Origin: Desmodus rotundus
Taxonomy: Eukaryota > Chordata > Mammalia > Chiroptera > Phyllostomidae
DNA: 64,000 bases
Assembly (NCBI RefSeq): GCF_022682495.2
Contig: NC_071390.1
Location: forward strand, 168,665,220-168,729,219
Direction: 5' to 3'
Position 1 is the first letter of the stretch; the number at the start of each line of letters is the position of its first letter. The notes under the pieces are model-generated. The model made no database searches, had not been told where the DNA came from, and saw nothing but the letters and a program-made list of their open reading frames with translations. Positions 43,380 to 54,904 of the stretch are shown piece by piece. Made by a program: the position numbers and the translations under genes.

Positions 43380-45590
43380 TAGATAAACTGCCAGAAGCCA
43401 ATTAAGAACATATATTCCATGTGATTCATCAATTTATTAAACAGTATCCAATTCAAGAATAACATTTTTCCAGTTACTATATATTTATATAGATAAATAT
43501 TAGCTGGAGTTATCAAATGTGTTCATCCACTTGGGATACATTAAACTTTTATACAAAAATAGTACATTTGCTCATAAAATCTCATGTTTGCTTTCTCTCC
43601 TTATATCTTTACTGTCATCATTGTATTTTAAATATTTATAATTACTTCCTGTGCTACAGCCTTGTCCATAGGGTTTAAATAAACAACAACAACAAAACAC
43701 CTTTGAAGCCTGCCAACATCGGTTTTACCAGGCTGGGGAGTCTCCCTGGGTAATTCTGATACATTCTAGAGTCATGGGGATGTGCCTTGATGTGATTAGC
43801 CCAACCGATGTCTCAGGACGTACACCTGAGAATCTTTTCAGGTGCTCACAACCTCTCACTGCTGGAATATAATTTTAGGTCCCACACAACTGCAGCCCAA
43901 CTAATGCACAAACTTTGTGCATAACTTTCTTTCATACCTATGGTAAATGTGTACAATGTATTAGATGTTGCAAATAAATTCTGTAAAGCCATAGCAATCA
44001 TTGCTTTACTAAACCGCTAAACTGTATTCAAACAATAAACATATTTCCTTTGCAGTGGTAACCTTGAGAATGTCTATACTCACTCCAGAGTTGGAGCCCC
44101 TTTCACAGCCTCTCTGCCTTCACATCTGTGGGGTATTAGTTAGTGGATGCCTTTACCTTGGCCTCATGTTTTCTTGAAGCAACATCAGCTGGAGTAAAAG
44201 TTCCACGTGTTTACACCAACGCAGTGTCTCTGGGGGAGGAGGGGTGAGTTTCTTGTTTGTTAGGTGCCATTAATTGGTCCATGTTTCTCATTTTGCTGTA
44301 ATGAATCTAATTAAAACCTGGAACCCCTGGGGACTGTCTTCCTATCCTTCACTCTCCCTCCTCAATCATCCCGGGGCAGCAACACTGGCCTGCCTCTCAT
44401 GTGCACACGGGTCTGACCCATTAGGGGCCAGAGGTCTGCTTCTGTCCCAGCAATCAGTGATGGTGTGAAACGTTCAGTCTCATTTCAGGCTTGCTAGATC
44501 AGCAAGGCTACATTTCCACGGATCTCAAGTTCCACATTTTACTCAGCGTTAACGCTGTGAACGTGTTAAGCTGCTCTGTAACTTTGTAAATCCCACATTC
44601 ATCTCTAAGTTGTTCCCAAATTCGTCAAAAAATACTGGGATGATATATATTAGCAACCTGAAATTCCACCTATGTTATTTTTTTCATCCTTTTTATAGAA
44701 AATCTACTTTGGCGGGGGGGATACCTTTAGATCTCAAAACAGCCAAAGATATTTGGTAACTCTTTGGACGAGGTAAGTGTGGCGGGTCAGGTGGCTGGTG
44801 ACAAAATTGAGTGATGCCGTTTGTGACTATAAGATAGTGAGAGGACTGCTTTGCTTGATTCCCTAAGTTCACACTGAATGCAGACTTTCAAAAATAGTTT
44901 CGGCCACTGTAGCCTCATTAGCATAGATTCACCACCTCCCAAGGCGATGACTTGGATGTTAGCACTCATTTGGAGGTACAATTCCAGTGTCTTTATTAAA
45001 AAATCAGTCCTACTACTTTATAATTACACTTGGAACAGGAGGAGAATGGCTGCAAGATGCTTCAAGCTGGGTTTCAGGGCTTTACAACCCTCGGCAGCAA
45101 TTTGGCCTCTCGTGCCCTCGTTCTTATAACATGGTGTTTGGCACTTTGCCCCAGAGGTCAGCTGAGAGACACTACAAGAGAAGTTCAGTCACTACTTGCC
45201 ACCATATTTGTGACAGCATATTCCATGACATCCCACTAAAACCCCCTTTTGAGGACTCATGGAAAAACTTTAGTTAAATTTTTCACTATATGAAAAAAAA
45301 ATTAGCCCTGTCTAAACCAAAGTTCTTTCTTTTGCCGTCATAGTGTATGTTTTTATATCCAAAAGTGTGAAACTCCATTTGTAACCGAGTGGAGTAGGGG
45401 AAATAAATGTAAAGAGATCTACCAAAAAAAATTGGATTTACCTAAGGATTATACATCTTATTCAATGTGCTTGAAAGTAAACCTTTTATAAGCCTCTTTG
45501 GTGCAGGAGCAAGATGTAAAGAACACGTTCAAAAAATAAAAAATAAAAAATAAAACACCCAGCAACAACAGAAAACATTTCTTGAGCTCT
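43380..45590. other. Mostly unique sequence
   Basis: No clear interspersed repeat. An A-rich (AAAAAAT)n patch lies at 45530-45554. The plus-strand frames near 44880-45280 (up to 96 codons) are not recognised. Confidence 0.35.
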
Positions 45591-45594
45591 TGGG

Positions 45595-45845
45595 GTGAGA
45601 GCATACAGTATGGAGGTGAAGAGTGTGGATACAGGCACCTTACTGCCTGAGTCCTAATTTCATCTCTGCCTCCTACAGACAGCGACTTAAATTTCCTCCT
45701 GCGTAAAATGTGAGTGAAAAAGGAAATGCAAAATATCTACCTCCTAGTGGTGTCTTTAAGATTAAAAGAATTAATGCATGTAAAGAACTTAGAAAAATGT
45801 CTGACACATAATATATTCTCGGGAAATGTTACTTCTTTTTTATTA
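45595..45845 (+). mobile_element. MIR SINE
   Basis: Almost full-length forward MIR: ACAGTATGGAGGTGAAGAGT, CCTAATTTCATCTCTGCCTC, ACAGACAGCGACTTAAATTT, TAAGATTAAAAGAATTAATG, AGAACTTAGAAAAATGTCTG and ACACATAATATATTCTCGGG. Confidence 0.78.
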
Positions 45846-46030
45846 TTAAGTATTTGCTCTGTTCCAGTCACTGTCCTAAGAGTTTAAGAGCATTATCTCA
45901 TTGAATCATCACTGCAATCCTATGAGGCGGGTACGGTTGTGTCTGCTTTAAAGATTAGTCAACCAAGGTGCAGGAATGTTCGGTCCTTGCTCAAGCTCAT
46001 GAGGATAATAATTGGTAGTCAATGATAATC
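45846..46030 (-). mobile_element. MIR SINE, tail-to-tail with the previous copy
   Basis: Reversed MIR: AGTATTTGCTCTGTTCCAGT, AAGAGCATTATCTCATTGAA, TCATCACTGCAATCCTATGA, GGCGGGTACGG, GCTCAAGCTCATGAGGATA. It lies next to the forward MIR in opposite orientation. Confidence 0.75.
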
Positions 46031-46109
46031 ACAAGATAGCCATGCAACGGCCTCTGAAGAAAGATGAGCCCCGTCCGCGCTAGAGCTTTGTTGGTGTTGT
46101 TATTTTGGA

Positions 46110-46740
46110 ATGTGCATGTTTGAAGGAAGAGAGCTGCTCCAGCAGCCAGTGAGACATGGGAGAGAAGTCCCAAGAAGAGACATGGGCAGTGCCGTGGGAG
46201 AAGGTGAACCTGAGATCAGAGCTATCAGACCTGAAGCTTCCATCGCCCTCTGTCTCCCTGGAATCAGGAGGCATTGCCCCCTGGCACACTCACTTATATT
46301 TGACGATACTCAGAGCATTACCAATCAGGGGAGCTCCCCCAAGCTTGGGGTCCCCATAGCCATGATGGACAGAATCAAGGCCTCTGTGGCTCACTGTCCA
46401 GTCTCCCTCAACTCGCCAGAGGTCAGGCTGGAATCACATGGCTCACTCGACATTCTAATTGTGTGGCTGGCCTTTCTGAAATGACCACTCCCCATCGTGC
46501 ATTCGCATAAATGATCAGGACCCACCATGAGTATCAAAGATACTTCTACTATCCAGGGGATTGCAAGAATTGAGAAGCTTCTTCCCAGGAATGGGGTGAA
46601 GAGCCAGCCAATTTTTTTTTATTACATTTGTTACATTTTATTGCATTTTTTACACAGTAAGCCACTGAATCTTTGGGCTGGTTTGTTATGCAACATTATT
46701 GTGACCATAGTTGGCTTATGACACATGTCCATCAAAAGTA
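46110..46740 (+). mobile_element. Probable LTR relic, family not assigned
   Basis: It contains ACTATCCAGGGGATTGCAAG, AATTGAGAAGCTTCTTCCCA, GGAATGGGGTGAAGAGCCAG, CAGTAAGCCACTGAATCTTT, GGGCTGGTTTGTTATGCAAC and ATTATTGTGACCATAGTTGG, which look like the 3' half of an ERVL/MaLR-style LTR. The 124-codon frame at 46110-46484 is not recognised. Confidence 0.4.
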
Positions 46741-46744
46741 AAAA

Positions 46745-47300
46745 AAAAGGCACTAAATTCCATACTTGTTTATGAAAAACTTCAGTGTGGGTGAGGGGGC
46801 AGATAAGGGCACACCTGGGTATCATAGTGAAGCATACAAATAATTACAACCACTTTAATGTAGGCTGAACTCTCATTCTAGATTTAAAAAGAAAGATGGC
46901 TTTCTATTCTATGATCTATTATATTTTAGCCATCTCCTTTGTTTTGGCCTAAGCCACAAAATTTCTTAGGACTGGGGATAAAATCTGTGGCTCTTGATAA
47001 AGACTTTCCCCTCTCAGAGGCAGGGGATCATTGTTCTCCTTGAGGTTAAGGTTAAGGAGGGAGTAATTCACGTGTCTCACGTTTGAATTGGGGAGTAAAT
47101 TGGCCAGCTAGTACTAACAGCCAAGGGTCTAGAACATGCTTCCCATGGAGCTTTCTAATGTTCTTCCCAAAAGGTGATTCTTTTTTTACTATATTTAAAG
47201 GCATTTAAACCTGGTTCCATTTACATTTTTACAGCTGTCATGTAACGACAAAAGGAAAAAAAAAAAAACCCACTGGTATACCATTCAGAAAATCCATCTT
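46745..47300. other. Unique sequence, nothing identified
   Basis: A poly-A run of about 12 lies near 47255. No repeat or exon recognised. Confidence 0.3.
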
Positions 47301-47309
47301 AAGTTCTTT

Positions 47310-47430
47310 TTGCTGCATTTGCTATCACTTGGAACAAGTCACTTGTTTTCACTAGGCCCAAAATTCTTCATCTACAAAATAAAAGATGAACTAGCAGATC
47401 TCTGAGTTCCCTATCAGCTCAAGTAACTCT
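47310..47430 (+). mobile_element. MIR SINE fragment
   Basis: Forward core: TTGGAACAAGTCACTTGTTT, ATTCTTCATCTACAAAATAA and TCTGAGTTCCCTATCAGCTC. Confidence 0.4.
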
Positions 47431-47464
47431 GTTTCTCTTTGCCTTACCAGCGTGACATTGGGTG

Positions 47465-47671
47465 AACAATTTAATCTCTTCAAACCTGGCTGTCTTCCCT
47501 TGTACTCCCGAATACACTCTCTCATCTCCAAATTCACCCTTGGAGTCATCCTCAACTCCCACCTCGCACACCCCACATTCAATCTTTCAACACATCCCGA
47601 GGGCGCCAACTTCGGAATATTCTGAGAAGTCAGCCACTTCCCACCGCTGTTGCATCCTGGTCCTCAAAATC
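47465..47671 (+). mobile_element. Possible L2-related fragment
   Basis: TCCTCAACTCCCACCTCGCA and ACCCCACATTCAATCTTTCA resemble a mammalian LINE-derived phrase. The call is weak and the boundaries are approximate. Confidence 0.3.
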
Positions 47672-47780
47672 TGGTATGTGTTTTGCGCTAAGAGCACATC
47701 TCAATTTGGACTAGTCATATCACAAGTGCTTCATAGCCACATGTGGTTAATGGCTACCGTACTGTGTAGCAAAAGTCTAG
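47672..47780 (+). mobile_element. hAT-type nonautonomous element (MER3/MER33-like), partial
   Basis: It contains AAGAGCACATCTCAATTTGG, ACTAGTCATATCACAAGTGC, CATAGCCACATGTGGTTAAT and GGCTACCGTACTGTGTAGC, the right half of the hAT family also seen at 6831-7051. Confidence 0.55.
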
Positions 47781-48104
47781 ATAAAAGTCTCTTCTCCTGC
47801 TTAACCAAGGTCTGGCCTCCATTCTAAAGTCCCAAATAGAGCTGTTTGCCTTAAATGAGGCCTCACGTTCTAGGGCGTGACCACCACCGTCGCCGAGCCC
47901 CCACCACTACCACCAGATTTTTCTCACTTTGTGTTTCTCCTTTTAGGAATGTTCTGCTCATCTTCTTCAAATCAACTCTTGCAAGAGTGGTCATCACTAA
48001 TAAACACCTTGATATATTCTTTTACTTATTCAACAATCTTTCACGGAGCTCCTGCTACCAGCCATAAAGTGTTTTTCTTCCCAGACAACTGCTTCCATGG
48101 AGAA

Positions 48105-50250
48105 CACTGAAGCCATCTACTGCTACCCAGAGGCTAAGTGGGTGTCTAACCTCTGGGCGGGAGGCATCCTGGTGGTGCAGTTGAGTTAAGGGCCAGAGCG
48201 ATTTTTGCTTATTCCTTCTGTCATAAATATACTTGCTTTCTCTGCCTATGAATTATAGGAGTTAAGACTGTTTTTTTTTCTTTTCTCATTTAGTTTAGTT
48301 CATTAGTTTAGTGATCTATTGATCAGTATGTACCAAGAGCTAACCAAGTGCCGTTAAAATACAGTTATACAGTGTCCATCTTTGTCAAACAAGGACGATT
48401 AGAATGCTTTTTCATGAAGAATTTTCAAGGCGCTGTCTAATCATCCTAAAAGTCAGAAATAATGGGACTCTTTAGCTACGTTAGATGCCTACATACTTAG
48501 AAAATCCCCACATGACATTTGTGGGGATTTTTATTGTAACTTCTTTTCTAAACTCTTAAAGCATCTCAAGTTGTCAAAATGATAAAAGCATTGAAGTATA
48601 AAAGTCATCTAGAAATATTTATCCATTCTCAGGATTTTTAGAATCTTTGGGTGGTAAAATTGGGGGCGGATCTCTCCAAGATCATCTAGCTCCATACTTT
48701 CATTCCACAGAAAATACACAGGAGCCAGAAGGGTAAGTGGCTTGTCTAGGATGCTACAATCAAGAGGAATGATAGGGGACTGGGATTTTTATACTTGGTT
48801 TTCATTGTTTTTAGCTTTTTGTACAACAAAAAGCTCTACTCTGCCTTTGTTCTTATTCCTTTCCCTGTGAGAAATGCACAGTGTTAACGGCATGATGGAT
48901 TCCTTTCCAGAAGAGTGATGGTTACAGGCCAGCAACAAAGTAGCCCTCCAAAGATAAAAGAGCTAGAGAGGTCAAGAGAGAGGGTGTCAGGCCGAGCCAC
49001 TGGAGGGCACCAAATTCTCTCTTTTAACTGGAGAGGAGAAAAAGCTGCACTGGACGGACAGGCCAGGTGTGGGGGGTGAAGACAGGGAATGGAAATCCCC
49101 ACAGTGCGGAATTTAATTCCAGGAACTAAAGCTGAAGAAACAGAACACAGGACAGGTATTCACGAGCGGTGTTAATTCCTGGGATCAGACGCGCTCCTGG
49201 CTTATGCCAGATCTTCAGTGGTCTAAGACCCAAGGTGACTAGTGTGCTCATGAGGTGCTATTTTAAAGAAGACCAAGAGAAGTGGGTTCAGAGGTTTTAC
49301 TGAACTAGAATTGTTTTTCACCTTTATTTTAAACTGTTCAGCCAGAGTCACTTGCCAATAGCCTCAGGAAAATATAAGATGAATACCCACCTGTTCCGAA
49401 ACCTACAGAATCATCTGTTTTCACAGAGATAGGATTTTGTTCAGCATGTCATCTCCCTTCTTATAATTCACTCTCTTCATCCTCCAGCTGACTTAGATAG
49501 TATTTCAAACGGTGACCCTCAAAGCCCATTAACGAGTTTGATGTTCCTTTTTGCTATGCTGGCTCTTCATTTGTCGGAGCGGTGATGAAATGTGGCCTGG
49601 CATCCCTGCTCCACAGAAAGCAGAGATGATTGAGACTCCGGAGCAATTCCACACGGGCTCACTTTGGAAGGGAAGCACGCTCCCGTAATGCGTGTGCAAT
49701 TCAGAGTCACAAATCTTCAACAGAGGTGCGAAAAGCTTGCCTTGTGATGGCCATTAGGGAGAGAATAAAAAGAGCGCTAGTTTGGCCAGCGGAAGGAGCC
49801 GTGAACAGAGACCAGCCCAGATGGGTCCCCATCAGAACGATGGCGTTCTCCTTGGCACTCGCTGCGGAGCACCCTGTGGAACTCGGCAAGATGCTAGGTA
49901 AAATACACTTATCTGAGACAGAGTATAAATTGTCCTTCCACACTAGCGCCTTCCAAACAACAAGAGAACTTCAGAAACGTGAAGTCCCCGGAATGCAAGT
50001 GATCGCTTTTATATCACAGTATTAAATCAGCCAGGAACTGGACCAGCAGGCTTAACTCTTGTTCTACCATTGGACAAGGCATGGAGGAGGTGCTTATCCA
50101 GGCTGGAACTGCAATTCTAATAAAGCCTTCCTCTTTACTAAGTATGTTTTTGACAGTATTCTATAAGACACTTATTTCAGTCACGGAGAGTAACCAAAAG
50201 AATAACAGTAACAATTTAAAATAGTAAATTCTTCTATATTTGGCAAAGCA
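48105..50250. other. Largely unique; one weak MIR; CpG-bearing stretch
   Basis: A weak reversed MIR may lie at 48665-48795 (GGTAAGTGGCTTGTCTAGGA). 49130-50030 has more CpG than the rest of the window and no repeats (see findings). The 131-codon frame at 49630-50025 is unrecognised. Confidence 0.35.
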
Positions 50251-50410
50251 TTCTTCCCCCAGAGTCAGCCTGAATCCTTTCAGCCACCTATGAATTTAAT
50301 ATTATTATTCCACATTAAAAGTATAGACAAAAATAAAACAAAGCTGAGACATAGAGAGGTTGAACAATTTGTATGAGGCCATGCAGTAAGGGTCAAGTCA
50401 GTGCTTATGT
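50251..50410 (-). mobile_element. MIR SINE, diverged
   Basis: Reversed MIR order: CACCTATGAATTTAATATTA, CAAAGCTGAGACATAGAGAG, GTTGAACAATTTGTATGAGG, CCATGCAGTAAGGGTCAAGT. Confidence 0.5.
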
Positions 50411-50529
50411 TCTCCTTTTTCAGAAAGATTATTGGAGCTGTAACACGAGTACTGGTCTTCTAGAATGTGCATAGCTCAAAATGCCCTAATGTAAGAGATG
50501 CCTGCACCCATTCACTAGGTGAGTGGAGT

Positions 50530-50725
50530 CCTATTTCTGATTCCTTGTTTCCTATAGGAAGCTCTTTATATGATTTGCTGTGTGACTATCTGTCTTAGCC
50601 ACTGGATTGTAACCTCCTTGCAGGCACAGACCATGGCTCATTCACCTTCACATTCTTCCTTCTCCTAGCAGTGCCCAGCTACATAGTAGATCTTCAAATA
50701 TGTGTTGAATTGCATTGAATTAGTT
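50530..50725 (+). mobile_element. L2 LINE 3' end
   Basis: L2 order: TTAGCCACTGGATTGTAACC, TCCTTGCAGGCACAGACCAT, AGCAGTGCCCAGCTACATAG and TAGATCTTCAAATATGTGTT, then GAATTGCATTGAATTA. Confidence 0.65.
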
Positions 50726-50729
50726 GCTC

Positions 50730-53700
50730 GAGTGAAGTGTATAATGATGAGGCATCTTGCCAAAAGATCACTGGTTGAATTTCTTCTAAGAACAAAACAA
50801 TGAGATATTTAATTGTGCTATACTCCATTTTGAACAGAAAGGACTTTTAAAACCCATTTAAGAACTATAATTATGAGCTGCAAGGCCCTAAGCAGTGGCC
50901 CTGTTGTCCGCATTCTAGACATAAGTACCTCAAGGCATTTGAGACATGAAGAGCTGGAGAGAGTTCCGTAGCAGCAAGCAGGATACAACAGTCTTGTGGG
51001 GCACATTCTCTGCTCGCGACAGTTTTGTCCAGTGCGAGCCCCTGGCTCTGTCCACCTACCTACTCTGCACTCCCGGCGCAACGGCTTGCACTGACCTGCA
51101 GGATCCGTCAGCATCTGTCTGGAGACTTCAGGAGAAGGCCGTGTGTTCTTGTGGACTCATGAGCGGAAATAGTCTTCTCTTGGTTTCACAGATGTTCTTA
51201 GACAAAAGCTCGTGACAAACTTAAACCTGTTCAGAAACAATAGGATAGGGTATGTGAAAGATGAAAAAATTGGGAATGAGTGCCCTGGAGGCAACAATAT
51301 TTAACGTGGTTATTTATTTGGAGGTTTTTTGGCATAGGATAGGTTTGACTGCTACACACAATGTACAACACATGTCGTAAGTATGACTGATGATGGCCTG
51401 GACCAAACTGTAGCCATGGCTAGCATACCGTGTACACAGATGCCCTATAATTTTGTTCTTATGCTACCTGATACCTTCCCTCTGGTGAAGAAAGTAGTTT
51501 CACAGAAGACCTTCTCCATCAAAGGTCTCTGATTCTTTGACATATTGTTTATCTCCAGGGTAGCTGGTAAAGATCTCTCACTCGGGACATGCTACACTGT
51601 CTTATAGCTTTTTGTCCATTTGGCTGTCTCCTTCACTAAACATGAGCTTGAGGTGGGATGCAATGAATAAGGTTATTTTATCTTTCTAAGGCTAGTGCTT
51701 ACTACAGGGTTTATTAGCTTTAACTAACCTCTCAGTGAGCAGTTAAGGAAAGAGGAGAAGAGAAGGAGAAGAGGAAAAAGAAAGAAGAGAGAGGAATCCT
51801 TCAGAAAGGATTCCCTGTTGGAGCTACAATGAAAGACAGAATTGTGCCACAACAGTCACATCCCTGAGCCGATGGGGGGCAGGGTGGGAACTTAATTGTG
51901 CTGCAGAGGGAATGGCGTGGTGCTGTCAACTGGGCAGCATCAGTAACTGAGTATTTCTACCATAATTTTTTAACCTGCTGCCAGTTTAAGGTTTCTAAGC
52001 TCAGAGAAAATGGTGTTCCTCCCACAAGACTCCAGCTGCCCCCCAGAGAACACGGCCTCTGGCACTCTGCTTAAAGAGACAGAGAGCTGCAGCATCTGGC
52101 AGACTCTGCAGGCAGCTGCCCAAGTCTGGGAGTTTCAGGGATTAGTACAAAGGGAACTGAAATGAGAAACAGCATCCTGGGCAGAAACCACAAGGCAAGG
52201 TGAATTGGAATGCCCATAAAAGGATGAAGACTAGGCCAGAACAGCAGAGAGACATTGTCCTACTTATACTGGGTGAACCTTCACCGTTTGTCTGTGGAGA
52301 GTAAGTACAGACTGACAAGAAAACATTGCAAACACACTGTTCGGCTCATCGTCTGCACACAGGATACACTGTGTACAGTTCCCACCCTAGATCTGGGTTC
52401 AGTCATTCTTGTCCACGTTTTTCATTATTGAAGTCTCAGGTTAGCATACCCCTCTAAATAGTATTATTTGTAGGTATAAATAGACATACCTGGAAAGGAT
52501 GAATTCTACCTGAAGACAGAGATCAAGATTTTGATGCTCAGTGTGAATAAAACAGGTAAGTAATTGTCCTTCAAGAGCTTTCTAATGAGGCCATGTTCTG
52601 TGATTGTGCTGTACTCGTAGGTCCAAGAAGACCTTCATCAGCAATCCCTCTGCTTATGTTTCCAGATTTGCTTTTGAATGTCTGTCCGTAGACTATAGAG
52701 TATCAACTCTGATATTCTCATTCTCCTCTGTCACATGACCAGGACTTACAGCAATGTGAGGTTTGAGTCTCTGAGCTCTGTGGCTGGCTGTGCACAATTT
52801 ATGGCTGTTTCTGGGGACAAAGGCTTAGATCCCAGGCCATTTGTGTGATCTCATGGGGACGCATGGCTCACCAGCATTTTCCCACATGAGTTGTTATCAG
52901 CAATAACATATTCAACGGGCCTTTCTGAAAGGGCTTTTATATACAGGAAAGGTGTTGTTCCCTTCCTTCATCAGTTAAAAATAAGTCTGTATGAGGCAGC
53001 TTTGAAAATTATAAAAAGGCTTTTTTTTCCCACTTGCTGATTTCCAAAGCCATGCCTGACACAAATTTCTCCACTTGCACCATATTTAAGGGGTAGAGGT
53101 GGGGGAGGGGGATAAATATCATTGCCCAGGCTTCCTACTCCACAAAGAGGCGGCCTGGACAACACAAGCACATCACATAAGGGGCACAGCGGGCTCACTG
53201 CGGGAGGGAGCGAGCTGAAGTTCCTACCCCAACTGCCAGCAGCTCTGCCCCGAAACACCGTGACATGCTTCTATGTGTAATTACACAGCTTTAAAGGCTC
53301 TGTCTAATACTGTCCCTACATATTTTATGTTGGAAAAGTATATCTTTGAAATGCCATCTGCAGTCGTGGTAATATGATTTTGAAAAGCACGGTATTCTGT
53401 GCTGCAGTTATGGTCATCAAAGTCATTGTCAAAACATCAGCTCATTCCAACAATTGCCATATTAGAGGTTTTCAATGAAAACCTGAGAGCCCAGTCATTG
53501 CGGTGTGAAAAGCTTGCCATTCTAACCCCCAAAAGCTGAAAGAGCTTTTATGTTATTAGCTTGGTCAGCTGTTTGGAACTTTGATGATTCCAAGGTAGTT
53601 GTGGCACTGCAGTGAAAACCCAATGTTGAATGCTCACTGAGGGAATATTAATGGTGATTTCCAGGAGCAGGGCAGATGTGAATGTCCCACAACTCCCATT

Positions 53701-53885
53701 CAGTCCTCCGAGAGCCCTGCACCAGTGTGGCTCCCATTGTTCGGCTCCAGGGTTGAGTCTGCCTGGTTCAGACAAATATGGCTGCCCAGCTGCCAGTTAC
53801 TTTTTAGCAAAGTCTTGAAACATACTAGCCTTAGAAATCCATCCTGCCCTTCGATCACTATCCAAGAAAGTTGTATAGTTCCCTA
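50730..53885. other. Mostly unique sequence
   Basis: A GA-rich tract lies at 51745-51800. 53270-53600 is a candidate conserved block (see findings). No exon or transposon is recognised. Around 52548-52560 a good splice-donor-like CAGGTAAGT occurs without a supported exon. Confidence 0.35.
51745..51800. repeat. Polypurine (GA) tract
   Basis: GAAAGAGGAGAAGAGAAGGA and similar units over about 55 bases, purine only on the plus strand. Confidence 0.8.
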
Positions 53886-53889
53886 TGGC

Positions 53890-54275
53890 CAAAGTAGCAA
53901 AGTTTTAAAAAAGAATGGAAACTATTATCTTAAAACAACAGAAATTTATTGCCTCTGAGTTCTGGAGGAAAGAATTACAAATTTAAAGAAATCTAAAATT
54001 ACAGGTGTGACCCTTGGCATTTTGGGGCTTGTAGATGCATCACTCAGGTCACATGGCCATCCTCTTCCCTCATCCTCTTCCCTCAGTGGATGTCCAAATT
54101 TCCCCTTTTTTAAGGACACCAGTCATATTGGATTAGAGCACATATGAATGACCTCATTTTAACTCCATGCCCTGTGTGACGACCTTGTTTCCAAATAAGA
54201 TCACATTTTGTGATAATAGGAGTTAGGACTGCAACATATCTTGCTTGGGGAACACAAACTGATTCATACCAGAGG
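53890..54275 (-). mobile_element. MLT1-type LTR
   Basis: Reversed MLT1 order on the plus strand: AAAACAACAGAAATTTATTG, TCTGAGTTCTGGAGGAAAGA, TCATATTGGATTAGAGCACA, GAATGACCTCATTTTAACTC, TTTCCAAATAAGATCACATT, TTAGGACTGCAACATATC and ACACAAACTGATTCATACC. A short duplication (CATCCTCTTCCCTCATCCTC) lies at 54059-54085. No internal region. Confidence 0.78.
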
Positions 54276-54469
54276 CTTGAAAAAAGTCAAATCTCCAGGA
54301 AAAACACACTTCCAAAACCATGATGGCCTTTTAGTTACATTCATAAGTGAAAAAAGTCTAAGCTTATGTTTTTTTGAATGCTCTCATTTCTGAAGAATTT
54401 GAACTGGAATTTCAAAGCAAATAATTAATTTTGGAAAATCAGGCCTAAAAAAGAAAGGGGATCCTCTGT

Positions 54470-54690
54470 CATTCTAAAGTCATCCTTCTTCTCTGTTTCC
54501 TTGGCCAGTCTCATGATACGTATCATTTTGTTGCCAGTATCTTAACACATACATGACTTCCTCTAGACTGGGAGGCCTTAGGTCAGAGACTACCTCGTTT
54601 TTCTTTGAATTTCCAATGCCTAGCAGAATACCTGGAACACACAGGTCACTTAAGAAAAGTTTATTAAGTGAAGTAGTGAATTGCCAAAAA
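54470..54690 (+). mobile_element. L2 LINE 3' end
   Basis: CTCTAGACTGGGAGGCCTTA, ATGCCTAGCAGAATACCTGG, AACACACAGGTCACTTAAGA and AAAGTTTATTAAGTGAAGTA match the L2 3' tail. Confidence 0.55.
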
Positions 54691-54699
54691 GTAGAGACA

Positions 54700-54900
54700 A
54701 TCTAGTGTTCAGGAAATAAAAACATTGGAACTCAGTGTCCCTGGCTCTAATCCATAGGCTGTTACTAATGAGCCATGCGTGACCTTGGGCAAATGACTTC
54801 ACCTCTCCATGTCTGAGTTCATCCTCTGGAGGATGACAGTGTGGAAGGACACGACCTCTAAGGTCCTTGTGGGCCCCCACATAGGGGATTCTAAGTGCTT
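54700..54900 (+). mobile_element. MIR SINE
   Basis: Forward MIR: AACTCAGTGTCCCTGGCTCT, GACCTTGGGCAAATGACTTC, ACCTCTCCATGTCTGAGTTC and TCTAAGGTCCTTGTGG. Confidence 0.6.
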
Positions 54901-54904
54901 TTCA

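Noticed and set aside
46110..46484. 124-codon plus-strand frame
   Set aside because: It overlaps a probable LTR relic and shows no recognisable domain. Taken as a chance frame.
52548..52560. Splice donor CAGGTAAGT
   Set aside because: A good motif, but no open upstream exon with an acceptor and no recognisable protein.
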